Assembly (NCBI GenBank): GCA_037976565.1
Contig: CP137684.1
Span: 18,534,339-18,598,338 of the forward strand
Source of the DNA: Mesocentrotus franciscanus
Taxonomy: Eukaryota; Echinodermata; Echinoidea; Camarodonta; Strongylocentrotidae
DNA: 64,000 bases
Direction: 5' to 3'
Shown here: piece after piece, positions 34,341-44,341 of the stretch
How the letters are laid out: each line of letters opens with the position of its first letter
Position numbering within the stretch: the first letter of the stretch is position 1
The notes under the pieces: model-generated
What the model saw: the letters and a program-made list of their open reading frames with translations, nothing else
Database searches by the model: none
What the model was told of the DNA's origin: nothing
Position numbers and translations under genes: made by a program

Positions 34341-34781
34341 TCAGGCAACATACTGGGTTTCTTCCCTTTTTGCATACCTCTTCTTTGATCTGGTATATTT
34401 CCTTCTGTCGTTCTTAGATGATTGGGGCAAGTCAGTACTGCAACAGTATTCATCACGTTCTTCATCAAGGACTTTGTATCTATTGAAATGAGAAGGGATG
34501 CATACTTTATCAAACATGCGATGAGCAATGTTGTTATTGCCACAAAATGAACAAATCCAGATCAATGTCAGGTCACTCAGTCTGTCTTCACAAGGGAATC
34601 CCATACATGTCACATGAAAATGCTTACTACAACAATCACATCTTGCATCACTTTCATTTTCTTTGATTTCATTGTTACAGATACAGCATTCATTAAGCTC
34701 TGGGTTGGTCACCAATGCACAACTAGTCAGTATATTCATGATTTCATCAAGTGTTTTCTTAAATTCAATTGTATCCATCAT
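34341..34781 (-). CDS. Helitron protein, N-terminal PHD finger segment
   Basis: 146 codons from ATG at 34781. Residues ~32-85 form a complete C4HC3 PHD zinc finger: CCIC, then CDCC, H-x2-C (HVTC), and the canonical W-x-C-x2-C (WICSFC). PHD fingers bind histone tails, often by methyl-lysine state, or mediate protein contacts; in a transposon this could steer chromatin targeting, which is inference. The tail is basic (SKNDRRKYTRSKKRYAKR). The frame ends at a single TGA at 34341-34343, and the same frame reopens directly as the next segment, so the two may be one ORF with a stop mutation, readthrough site or base error. A partial second copy lies at 38238-38370. Confidence 0.85.
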   Translation of the reverse strand: MMDTIEFKKTLDEIMNILTSCALVTNPELNECCICNNEIKENESDARCDCCSKHFHVTCMGFPCEDRLSDLTLIWICSFCGNNNIAHRMFDKVCIPSHFNRYKVLDEERDEYCCSTDLPQSSKNDRRKYTRSKKRYAKREETQYVA

Positions 34782-34989
34782 GGTAAATTTTGCTTATATA
34801 CTTGCAACAGTTCTGGTTAATAATTACAAGTCTACAATTAACGGTTCTGTAACTTTGATATATAATGTTCTGTATATATTCCTTACTCCAATAGTCTTTT
34901 ATTTAAATATTCCTATTGTGAATTATGAAAACTAATCCTTACTGATATTAAACTCTATGGTATTTCAATAGCCTAGCTTTATATACACT

Positions 34990-36360
34990 AGCTTGTACTG
35001 TGTTAAGGAGCTATAATGTTTTTGTCTCAAGATGGCGTTTTTTATTAAAATTATGAGTAGGTCATTAATAGCCTAAATGTATTGTAGGCCTATATAAGTT
35101 CCCAAATTGCTAATTTCTTTGTTACTCTCTCTCTGCAAACAGGTTCACTTTATATCCTGACCAAAATATCTTTCTTATTCTCTCTCAAATCAATCAACCT
35201 CACTTATATTTCTAAAACTATATATATATCCTGACCCAATCTTCTTTCTTACTCTCTCTGCAATCAAGCTTACTTTTATTTTTAAAATTCTGAACACTAT
35301 ATATCGAAGGATTTCTTTCCTTTTCTCTTTACAATCAACCACGCTCACTTTTCTAGGACTCTATATATTGACACAAATTTTTTGTGATTATGGTCTTATC
35401 AAGTTCTAGGAATTAGAATTAAATTGCTTTCTCGCTATTGTTCTTCTTTTATTTCAGTTTGCTTTTAATTCCTTTTAGAAACTGCCAATAATTTCTTTCT
35501 AATTTACAGTAATTATGTCTTCTAAAATGGCAATACAGTCTTTCAAACTTGCAATATTGCCTTCTTCACACTATTTTGTTCAATCTTCTTTATTCTTTGC
35601 TGTGTATACGCTCTTTTACTTTCCCAAGATTACTAATACTACTGTTTTGAATTCTAATAGAGGTCTTATCAAGTTCTAGGAATTAGAATTAGATTGCTTT
35701 TTCTCTATTGTTCTTCTTTTTATTTCACTTTGCTTTTAATTCCTTCTAGAAACTGCCAAGAATTTTTTTCTAATTGACAGCAATTTTGTCTTCTAAAATC
35801 GTAATACAGTCTTTCAAACTTCCAATATTATCTTCAACGACTACTTTCCAATCTACTTTACTCTTTAAAATGTATACCTCTTTTTTTCTTTCCCAAGATT
35901 TACAATATTACTGCTTTCAACTGTAATTATGGTCTTATCAAGTTCCAGGAATTAGAATTAGATTCCTGTTCCTCTATTATTCTTCTTTATTATTTCAGTT
36001 TACTTTTAATTCCTTCTAGAAACTGCTAATAATTTCTTTGTAATTGACAATAATTATGTCTTCTAAAATGGCAATACAGTCCTTCAAACTTCCAATATTT
36101 ATCTTGAACGACTACTTTTCCAATCTACTTTACTCTTTAAAATGTATACCTCTTTTTTTCTTTCCCAAGATTTACAATATTACTGCTTTCAACTGTAAGT
36201 ATGGTCTTATCAAGTTCCAGGAATTAGAGTTAGATTCCTTTCCTCTATTGTTCTTCTTTTTATTTCAGTTTACTTTTAATTCCTTCTAGAAACTGCCAAT
36301 AATTTCTTTATAATTGACAATAATTATGTCTTCTAAAAATGGCAATACAATCTTTAGAAA
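34990..36360. repeat. tandem arrays: ~75-bp degenerate units, then four ~270-bp units
   Basis: From 35390 to 36360 a 270-bp unit beginning TGGTCTTATCAAGTTC repeats at about 35391, 35661, 35930 and 36202. Each contains AATTAGAATTA, TTTTAATTCCTT, GAAACTGCCAA and GTCTTCTAAAAT. Before it (35115-35390) shorter degenerate units share CTCTCTCTGCAATCAA and TATATATCCTGAC. They lie upstream of the Helitron ORF and could be part of the element's 5' non-coding region; internal tandem repeats are known in Helentrons. Confidence 0.85.
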
Positions 36361-36399
36361 TAATCTGTTCCAGTTTTGATTCGATTCAAGATTTCCAGA

Positions 36400-36858
36400 T
36401 TCAAGTTTCATTCAGTATGTTTCAGATTCAAGGTTCAAGATAGTTCAAGTTCAAGTGCTAGTTCAAATACAAGTTCAAGTGCAAGTTCTTTGGAGAGTTC
36501 TTTGGAGAGTTCTTTGGAGAGTTCAAAATAGTTCAAGATAGTTCAAAATAGTTCAAGATAGTTCAAGATAGTTCAAGATAGTTCAAGTGCAAGTTCAAGT
36601 TCAAGTGCTAGTTCAAGTGCAAGTGTAAGTGTAAGTGCTAGTTCAAGTGCAAGTTCAAGTGTAAGTTCAAGTGTAAGTTCAAGTGCAAGTTCAAGTGCAA
36701 GTTCTTTGGAAGAGTTCTTTGGAAGAGTTCTTTGGAGAGTTCTTTGGAGAGTTCTTTGGAGAGTTCTTTGGAGAGTTCTTTGAAGAGTTCTTTGGAGAGT
36801 TCTTTGAAGAGTTCTTTGGAGAGTTCTTTGGAGAGTTCTTTGGAGAGTTCTTTGGAGT
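36400..36858. repeat. minisatellites: GTTCAAGT(G)-type and 15-bp TCTTTGGAGAGT-type
   Basis: 36400-36705 is built from short GTTCAAGTGCAA/GTTCAAGATA units, and 36480-36525 and 36700-36858 from a 15-bp unit TCTTTGGAGAGTTC(T). The period-15 array makes spurious KELSKEL/FGEFF-like open frames on both strands. No gene is indicated. Confidence 0.9.
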
Positions 36859-37239
36859 GTACCACAACTTTAAGACGAATTGCTGGATATTAAAGTTGAC
36901 GTTGGTGTACCACCCTCGGTCCTGCAAAAGACAGAAAGGAATAGAAAAAAAAATTAATTAAATTCAATAGACACGTCTGGGCAATTCTTGAGAAATCATC
37001 AAGGAGCTCGTATCTATTGAAATGAGAATGACTTAATTATTAAATCACTATTGCTTCAAAATAGACTTCCCTTTAAGTCAACATAGATATGTGCCAGATC
37101 CGGCCCCATTCACTTTTTACATGATTGAAAAGCCCTGATAAGGGCTCGTTTGTACCATATTATGAAGTTTATGAATTAATATGGATTATAGATTAGAATC
37201 TAGAATATACTTACTTTAATTAGAGCGATGCTGGAAAGT

Positions 37240-37480
37240 GTGCTTAGATGTTAAGTACTTGTAATCTGGCATTTTGTAAGTAAGAAGACCAGCCACTATC
37301 GCTTTTGCAACAGCGCTGTGTTGTGTGCATCTATTAAATGCAGTGCACAATTTATCGTCACCACTAGTGCGGGCGCGGTGCCAGCGGTCTATTAAGGCAA
37401 GCCGATTTGCGGAACCAGAAGATAGTCTCAGTGGAGCATCCCGAGACCAAAATAAAGTCATAGTCATATAGTCATAGTGA
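37240..37480 (+). mobile_element. retrotransposon (LINE/SINE) 3' end
   Basis: GC-richer sequence ends in AATAAAGTCATAGTCATATA, with further GTCATAG units at 37450-37478. A polyadenylation-like signal plus tandem short-unit tail is typical for non-LTR 3' ends. No coding motif is recognisable upstream. Confidence 0.45.
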
Positions 37481-37549
37481 TAAAACAACCTAAATGTAAA
37501 AAATCTGCTCACAAAAACTAAAAGGAAACCAAAACCCAAGGAGAAAATC

Positions 37550-38150
37550 ATCTCATACGAAAGAGTAGTATGAGAGAAGCAATTTCAAAAAAGTTTCATC
37601 AAAATCGGCTATAAAATAAGAGAGTTATGAAAGTTTGAAAACACTTGTTGTACTTTCTATGGGGATCCTCAAATTGGCAACGCTGCTTCAAAATGGCTAA
37701 TTTTGTGGACAACTCTCCATTCACTTTGTACACAAATTTTCAGATTTTCCCTATTATTTCATTCATGTTCAAGTGTTCCAAAAATCTCATCAAAATTTGA
37801 GCAAACTATGTCAATTTCTATCGATACATGGCCGACTGTCATTTCTAGATTGAAAAACAATGTTATCCCATGGCCATGTCTGCGCACACACACCCATTCA
37901 TTTTACACATGATTCGGCAGTTTTGTTGAGAAAGACTGCAATTTTATAGGCCTCTACTGCTCTAGATCTACCGTACATGAAATACCTGAAATTTAACATT
38001 ATTTCATCATTTTGACTCAGATTTTTAATATATATTTGTCTTTGTGTTGCAGTTGGGAAGATTTTGGTCATTGCTTGTCTTCTTTAATTTCAATCACGTA
38101 GATTTAACATATGCGCAGACATATGGAAGCATGACTGAGACCGTCAAAAA
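37550..38150. other. dispersed non-coding repeat-like sequence
   Basis: Includes the string ATCTCATACGAAAGAGTAGT and blocks such as TCATCAAAATCGGCTATAAA that have the look of abundant interspersed repeats, but I cannot assign a family. No gene is seen. Confidence 0.3.
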
Positions 38151-38237
38151 CGGAATTACGTCATGTCGTAATTCAATTTGGTACATGTCATGAATTAATT
38201 ACGACATGTAACAATTCAAATTACGACATGACATGAA
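38151..38237. repeat. short nested palindrome of ATTACGACATG motif
   Basis: ATTACGTCATGTCGTAATT and AATTAATTACGACATG, then AAATTACGACATGACATG, are inverted and direct copies of one 11-mer. The stretch can fold into alternative hairpins and directly abuts the Helitron fragment at 38238. Confidence 0.6.
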
Positions 38238-38692
38238 TCTGATCAATGTCAGGTCACTCAATCTGTCATCATAACATAAGGGAATCCCATACATGTCACA
38301 TGAAAATGCTTACTAACTTACATTACAACAGTCACAGGTTGCATCACTTTCAATTTCTTTGATAATTTCAAAACACATCAGATCTAAAGTTAGTTCTAAC
38401 TTTTAGATCTATTAACGTTATATCTAGATCTTGTCTTGTCTTGTCTTGTCTTGGTTGAGTCGGCATATGCAGGCTAGCTGCACTCATAACACAATGTCAA
38501 TACAAAGTATTGACTAGCTGTACTCCACCACTGAGTTAGACCTAACAGTTATAACTCATTCCACATTCACTTTTTTTTACCGTACTCGGTTTTAATATAA
38601 CCTCGTAACTTAGTCTCTTGCCTAAGTTAGTCGTTAAATGTCAAAATTAACGTTAGATCTGCAGTCGGGAAGCTACAACATGTATGATGGAG

Positions 38693-39144
38693 GTACCTTA
38701 ATCCACGCACTTTGTTTTGAAAGGCTTAAAAGTCAAATAATTTAACATTTTTTATCAATGTTTTTTCCTCATTAAATGCTAAATATTCTGAGGATCATTT
38801 ATAGAGAAAACTTCGACGGAAATATTTGGTGAATGTTAACTCGTCGTACGATTACGACCGCCTCAAATTTTCTTTGACAAAATCAAGCGGTAGACTTCTA
38901 CATTAATCCACGCACCACAGTTTTAATACAGTAAATGAATGTCAATTTTCGCTTGTCTCAATGAAGTGTATTCTTGATGATTTCATGAAATCATAAAAAT
39001 ACAAGAAACCAATGATTTTCCTCAAAATTTTGTGATATCGTCGATAGGCTTGTTGTTTTATCGTCTATCCAAAAAATGAACGGATATAACGCGTCACATC
39101 GCCGTATTGAGGGGTGCGTGGATTAATGTACTGGATTAAGGTAC
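38693..39144. mobile_element. MITE with TTAATCCACGCAC termini
   Basis: The left end GTACCTTAATCCACGCAC (38693-38710) is matched on the right by GTGCGTGGATTAATGTAC (39114-39131) and GGATTAAGGTAC (39133-39144) in inverted orientation. An additional internal copy ATTAATCCACGCAC lies near 38902. It is non-coding. The exact target duplication is unclear; GTAC occurs at both edges. Confidence 0.6.
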
Positions 39145-39544
39145 TTACCATACCGGACTTTGTGTGCTCCATAGAATCTATACACAACGCCGCGGCAACA
39201 ATTATAAACCTCCGACTGCTCTGTACGGTAAGCGGTACAGGGTGTGTTTTGACTAACGTGTGGCTGCAAACATGACTTTCCATGCAGCATAATGAGAAGG
39301 AAATCTCGGATAATCAACTTACCTAAACGACGTGTAGAACTAAGGTCAAGATTCGCTTCATTAAGGCAAGATTTTGTCCAAGAGACAAACCACAAAGTGA
39401 CGATGCTCTCGCGACGGTATTCTCTAAAACAAAAATAAAAATTGAAAAGAAAGAAATCTTGCAAAATTAAATTCATCAGGTAATTCACCAAGTCTATGTT
39501 ATCTACAAATTGATTAATATTTTTATTGTAAAAAGATATCGTAG

Positions 39545-42500
39545 ATCGTAGGTGCCATGTACTTTCATATCAAATTTGATTAAAATCCGTCAAACATTAC
39601 TAAAGTTATCGATATCAGAAACCAGATTCGCATATTTAATGAGCTATGACCTTTGACCTATATACTGGGAAATCAAACTTAGGCCGTGTTTTGATTAGGC
39701 CTGAGTCATGTCGGGATTTTCATAAACCGGGTCCCGACGGCCTTGCACCTATCGGGACCCGGTGTCCCGAAATCAGCTCGCAGGATTTGTCACTTGCCTC
39801 TATAAAAAGCGCATATCATGATTATTATCATCAGTATGTCCCTTAAAAGTGACCTTTTTTATCAATCAAATCAATCAACAAATGCATACCTCGGCTCAGA
39901 TCGGTATATTCTTCCATTTGACATTATTTTCATCCATGATTGGCGATGTTTAGTGCCATTATCGTGCCTCTAAAAGTAAAAAAACTGGGGCAAAAATAGA
40001 ATGACAACGTTCGAGCCACCATTTTGATTTATGCAGGTTGAATAAATCTGGTCAAAAATATGAATGTTAGAATAATAAAACAGCTTTCTAAAAAATTCTT
40101 CTTTACAATATACCGATCATATAATTTTTTAAAGACAAAATAAATATTTATCTCTTATTTTAAACATCGCATGCTTTTTTAAAAGCTGAAAATTACTTGG
40201 TAATCACGAGTTTCGATACGGATAGCTGTTGCAAGGCAAGTTCAGACTAGTCTGAAAAAATCATTAAAAACTACGAGGCGCAATTGGAAAGACAACTACT
40301 GCTCAAAATTACCATAATCAGATACATAACTTGGACAAAGAATTCAATAATCGCCCAAGAAATGCCACAGAAATTGTGATAATCGAGGAGTAACTGGGTA
40401 CATTTTTATCGCCTGCTGCAAATACTAGAATCCTTTGTTATACTGCTTTTCACCGTAGAGGGCGGTATTTGGTTTCTATAGCCTCGTGTTCAATTTAAAC
40501 ACGTGTAATTCTGACATATCAGCAGGCCCATTCCGATAATGATTGTACCTGTAGTAACTCCTTAAATATCACTATTTATGTGGCTTTTCTTGGACAACTA
40601 TTGTATTCTTCCTCCAAGTTAAATATCTGCTACGATAATTTTGAGTAGTTGTCTTTCCAATTGTGCTCGTAGTTTTTAATGATTTTTTCGTTACGATCAC
40701 GTCTTTGTTTGGGTTTGTTCTGGTACGCATTACAGCTAACGACGAGCACTGCGCATTTTCCGAGACTAGTCTGAACTTGCCTTGCAACAGCTATCCGTAT
40801 CGAAACTTCATGTGATTACCAAGTAATTTTCAGCTTTTAAAAGAAGCATGCGGTGTTCAAAATCAAAGAAAAATATATATTTTGTCTTTTAAAAATTATT
40901 CGATCGGTATGTTGTAAAGAAGTACTTTTTAGAAAGCTGTTTTATTATTCAAACATTAATGTTTCTTTCAACCTGATTTATTAATCCTGCCGAGAGACCC
41001 GGCCAGTTCAGTAGCTAGCTAGCAGCTGGCAACAACAACCCCATGGGGCGAACTGCTTTGCAACCCATATTTATATCAGCAATTTTGATTGATTCAGGAT
41101 GAACTAGAATATGATTGGTAACAATTAAATACTTACGTTTTAAGGTGGATTGATTTTAGTGGTGTGCAAAACTACAATTTCTTACATATTTCATTATTTT
41201 TTTCGGAGCGTCGGTTCTCAAAAAACGAAACCGGGTCCCGCGGCAACAGTCAGGTCCCAGTGATCGACCGCACCGACTCAAGCCTAGTTTTGATGCCATG
41301 TACCTTCATATCAAATTTGATTAAAATCTGTCAAACATTACTAAAGTTATCGATTGGAAACCAGATTCGCATATTTAATGAGCTATGACCTTTGACCTAC
41401 ATACTCGGAAATTGAACTTATGCTGTGTTTTTATACTATGTACCTTCATATCGAATTTCATGAAAATCCATCAAATAATACTAAAGTTATCGAACAGAAA
41501 CCAGATTCGCATATTTAATGAGCTATGACCTTTGACCTACATACTCGAAATTGAACTTATGCTATGTTTTTATACCATGTACCTTCCTATCAAATTTCAT
41601 TAAAATCTGTCAAACATTACTAAAGTTATCGAATAGAAACCAGATTTGCACATTTAATGAGCTATGACCTTTGACCTACATACTCGAAACTGAACTTATG
41701 CTGTATTTTGATAGCATGTACATTCATATCAAATTTGATTAAAATCTGTCAAACATTACTAAAGTTATCGATCGGAAACCAGATTCGCATATTTAATGAG
41801 CCATGACCTTTGACCTACATACTCTGAAATTGAATTTATGCTGTGTTTTTATACCATTTACCTTCATATCAAATTTCATTAAAATCTGTCAAACATTACT
41901 AAAGTTATCGAACAGAAACCAGATTCGCATATTTAATGAGCTATGACCTTTGACCTACATACTCGAAATTGAACTTATGCTGTGTTTTTACCATGTACCT
42001 TCATATCAAATTTCATTAAAATCTGTCAAACATTACTAAAGTTATCGAATAGAAACCAGATTCGCATATTTAATGAGCTATGACCTTTGACCTACATACT
42101 CGAAATTGAACTTATGCTGTGTTTTGATACCATGTACCTTCATATCAAATTTCATTAAAATCTGTCAAACATTACTAAAGTTATCGATCGGAAACCAGAT
42201 TCGCATATTTAATGAGCCATGACCTTTGACCTACATACTCTGAAATTGAATTTATGCTGTGTTTTTATACTATGTACCTTCATATCGAATTTCATGAAAA
42301 TCCATCAAATAATACTAAAGTTATCAAACAGAAACCAGATTCGCATATTTAATGAGCTATGACCTTTGACCTACATACTCCAAAATTGAACTTATGCTAT
42401 GTTTTTATACCATGTAGAGGTCTACCTTCCTATCAAATTTCATTAAAATCCGTCAAACATTACTAAAGTTATCGAATAGAAACCAGATTCGCATATTTAA

Positions 42501-42635
42501 TGAGCCATGACCTTTGACCTACAAACTCCGAAATTGAACTTATGCTGTGTTTTTATACCATTTACCTTCATATCAAATTTCATTAAAATCCGTCAAACAT
42601 TACTAAAGTTATTGATTTTAAACCAGATTTGTTAC
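39545..42635. repeat. 139-bp-period tandem array, about 11 units, split by a hAT element
   Basis: The unit begins CATGTACCTTCATATCAAAT and contains AAACATTACTAAAGTTATCG and GAGCTATGACCTTTGACC. One unit is at 39556-39695; ten follow from 41299 to about 42635 (GACCTTTGACCTAC at 41387, 41527, 41666, 41805, 41945 and so on). Units are about 90 percent alike by eye, with no frame conserved. It is a satellite-like array. One 11-base insertion (GAGGTCTACC region, about 42417) marks a divergent unit. Confidence 0.9.
39696..41286. mobile_element. non-autonomous hAT-type element with perfect 8-bp TSD
   Basis: Termini TAGGCCTGAGTC (39696-39707) and GACTCAAGCCTA (41275-41286) are inverted with one mismatch. 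The octamer GTTTTGAT directly flanks both sides (39688-39695 and 41287-41294) and occurs once in intact satellite units. This reads as an 8-bp target-site duplication created on insertion into the 139-bp array. TA-starting termini and 8-bp duplications fit the hAT superfamily. The interior has no transposase ORF and contains a large inverted repeat (about 40040-40310 against 40620-40985) plus CGGGTCCCG motifs near both ends. Confidence 0.85.
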
Positions 42636-42799
42636 GGCACACAGAAGGAAGGGCATCGAGCAGCATATTAATACAGGGGTCTAGATCCCTCCTTCTTTGG
42701 CGAGGCGATAATTATTATCCCATGACTTTTACAAGCCGATCGCCTGTCAGCTGTGACCTGTCTAATTATCAACTATCAAGATATTTATGATTGGAATTA

Positions 42800-43000
42800 G
42801 AAATGAATAGATCTAGACTAGATCTAGGTCTAGTCTAGATCTATGATCTAGGCCTATAGTCAGATAGATCTAGTATCTAGATCTAGTAGTATAGTACTAC
42901 TAGGCCTAGATCCCTACGGACTTACGGTTTTTAATTTATAACACTGACCTAGATCTAGAACTAGATCTAGACTAGGTCTACAGTCTACACTCTACAGTCT
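42800..43000. repeat. AGATCT/CTAG-rich cryptic repeat
   Basis: Dense overlapping copies of TCTAGAT, AGATCTAG and CTAGGCCTA make an almost self-complementary tract. No larger unit is seen. Confidence 0.7.
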
Positions 43001-43085
43001 ATTGGGGGAAATGAGTATGGTAAAACCGGTCACTCAAAGTCAAACTGAGTCAAAGATTTTCACTTTTTGAAACACTTCCTTTTCG
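43000..43085. repeat. inverted copy of the 12.6-kb dispersed repeat
   Basis: The reverse complement contains TTTGAGTGACCGGTTTTACC and TTTCCCCCAATAGA, as at 12585-12670. Confidence 0.6.
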
Positions 43086-44144
43086 TTTTCGTAGGGCTTC
43101 AAAATTCAATCACAATCACACTCACTGAGCTGATGATATTACACGTAGACCCTATACATGTATACGTAAGATGTATCGCATCTCAGACTTGATTTGTAAA
43201 ACTGCAAACATTATTATAAACAAAGTCAATGCCTTTAAAAGTTTAATACACTCACACACTTATGCGATAACGCAAAATCTCCAACAAACTAATAAGAAAG
43301 GATTCACGATAAAGTAATACAATAGCAACAACCGATTTCTTACCAAAGCTAAGCTAGCAATCAGCACAACAGCACAACTAAACAGCAGTACTCAGAAACT
43401 CATATGACCATGAGTACGAGTGTGCATGCAATTCGAATCGGCCAAAATCTTGGTCAGATTAAATTCGCCCTACAGACAATTCGCCCTGTATATTTCTCGC
43501 GCATATAATTTCTCACGAAATGCATGATTTTGCGTGTTTATATCTAAGGGAAAAGGAATGTCAAAACAATGGATATCTGATACCTTGTCGTTTAGGCCAT
43601 GTAAAAAGAATATACATGTTTAGCGTCCCCGCCCGCTTCTTTTTGGGGCCGCCTCCTATTATTTTTTTGATTTTTTTTGTTGTTGTTGATTTTTTTTTTT
43701 TAAAGAAAAAAACCATAAAAAAACACTGCTACAATGGATCTATTTCTAATTTTAAAAAAAATATTAAAAAATGTCGGCGGCCATCTTGAAAAGTAGCCCG
43801 ACTAACAGGAAAATGTACCGAGCGGCCATTTTGAGCGGCCATTTTGAAAGAAAGAAAAAAAAAAGGGCCTCCTCCTTCCTATTTTCCAAAAAACAGGACG
43901 CTAAACATGTTGTTTTTTTTTTATTTGGCCTTATTCCATTGTTCCTTAATTTTCTCTAGCTCTTTCTTTTTGCGTGTAATTCCTAAGGGAGATGACTTTT
44001 TCTCAAATCTGGAATCTACATTCCTATCTTCTGCGAGCAATAGCGACATTATTTCTGCTTGTGGATTATGTTGATTTTCGAGTATGTTGTAGCTGAGACT
44101 ATATGCTATCTAAATGTTCCCCCATTTTTTTCAGATGTCGATGG

Positions 44145-44265
44145 TCTGTTGATGATGATCATCAACATCATCATGGTCATCATCATCATCATCGTCATCA
44201 CCATTACTATCAAGATCATCATCATCATGATAATCATGATCATCATTGTTTATATGTCTGTATAA
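44145..44265. repeat. ATC/ATG microsatellite
   Basis: Runs of ATCATCATC and related triplets. The overlapping open frame (poly-Ile/Met) is spurious. Confidence 0.85.
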
Positions 44266-44318
44266 CTTGAAGGCAGACCACCTAATTCGTCTTCATGACG
44301 AATTACTTTTCTAGTGTT

Positions 44319-44341
44319 NNNNNNNNNNNNNNNNNNNNNNN
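44319..44341. other. assembly gap (23 N)
   Basis: Undetermined bases that cut the fucosyltransferase reading frame at its 3' side. Confidence 0.99.

Larger units (their letters stand above)
24298..34781 (-). mobile_element. Helitron (Helentron/Helitron2-type) rolling-circle transposon
   Basis: A nearly continuous minus-strand coding region of about 10.5 kb. In order it holds: PHD finger, charged linker, OTU protease, C76-like protease, linker with minisatellite, Cys-rich/DUF6570-like segment, Helitron_like_N/Rep nuclease, PIF1 helicase, AP-type endonuclease. Rep plus PIF1 helicase is the defining Helitron pair; OTU and C-terminal endonuclease domains are known from Helentron/Helitron2 elements of animals. 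Catalytic motifs are conserved, but at least a dozen frame breaks make this copy unable to give the full protein as assembled. True termini are not resolved; tandem arrays to about 36.9 kb may be part of its 5' non-coding region. Confidence 0.9.
37001..38370 (-). mobile_element. fragments of a second Helitron copy, interrupted
   Basis: 38238-38370 closely matches 34561-34670 (ATCAATGTCAGGTCACTCA, GGGAATCCCATACATGTCAC, ATGAAAATGCTTACTA), the coding DNA of the PHD finger. A shorter block at 37001-37029 (CGTATCTATTGAAATGAGAA) matches 34483-34505. The order and orientation are as in the full copy, but 1.2 kb of other DNA lies between them, including a retrotransposon 3' end at about 37240-37480. 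It is a decayed second insertion or a partial duplication. Confidence 0.65.

Noticed and set aside
36638..36961. Repeat proteins of KELSKEL or FGEFF type
   Set aside because: The 15-bp minisatellite has no stop in several frames on both strands; no start context or conserved function.
39545..42635. CRISPR-like array
   Set aside because: Units are contiguous 139-bp satellites without spacers, in a eukaryotic context.
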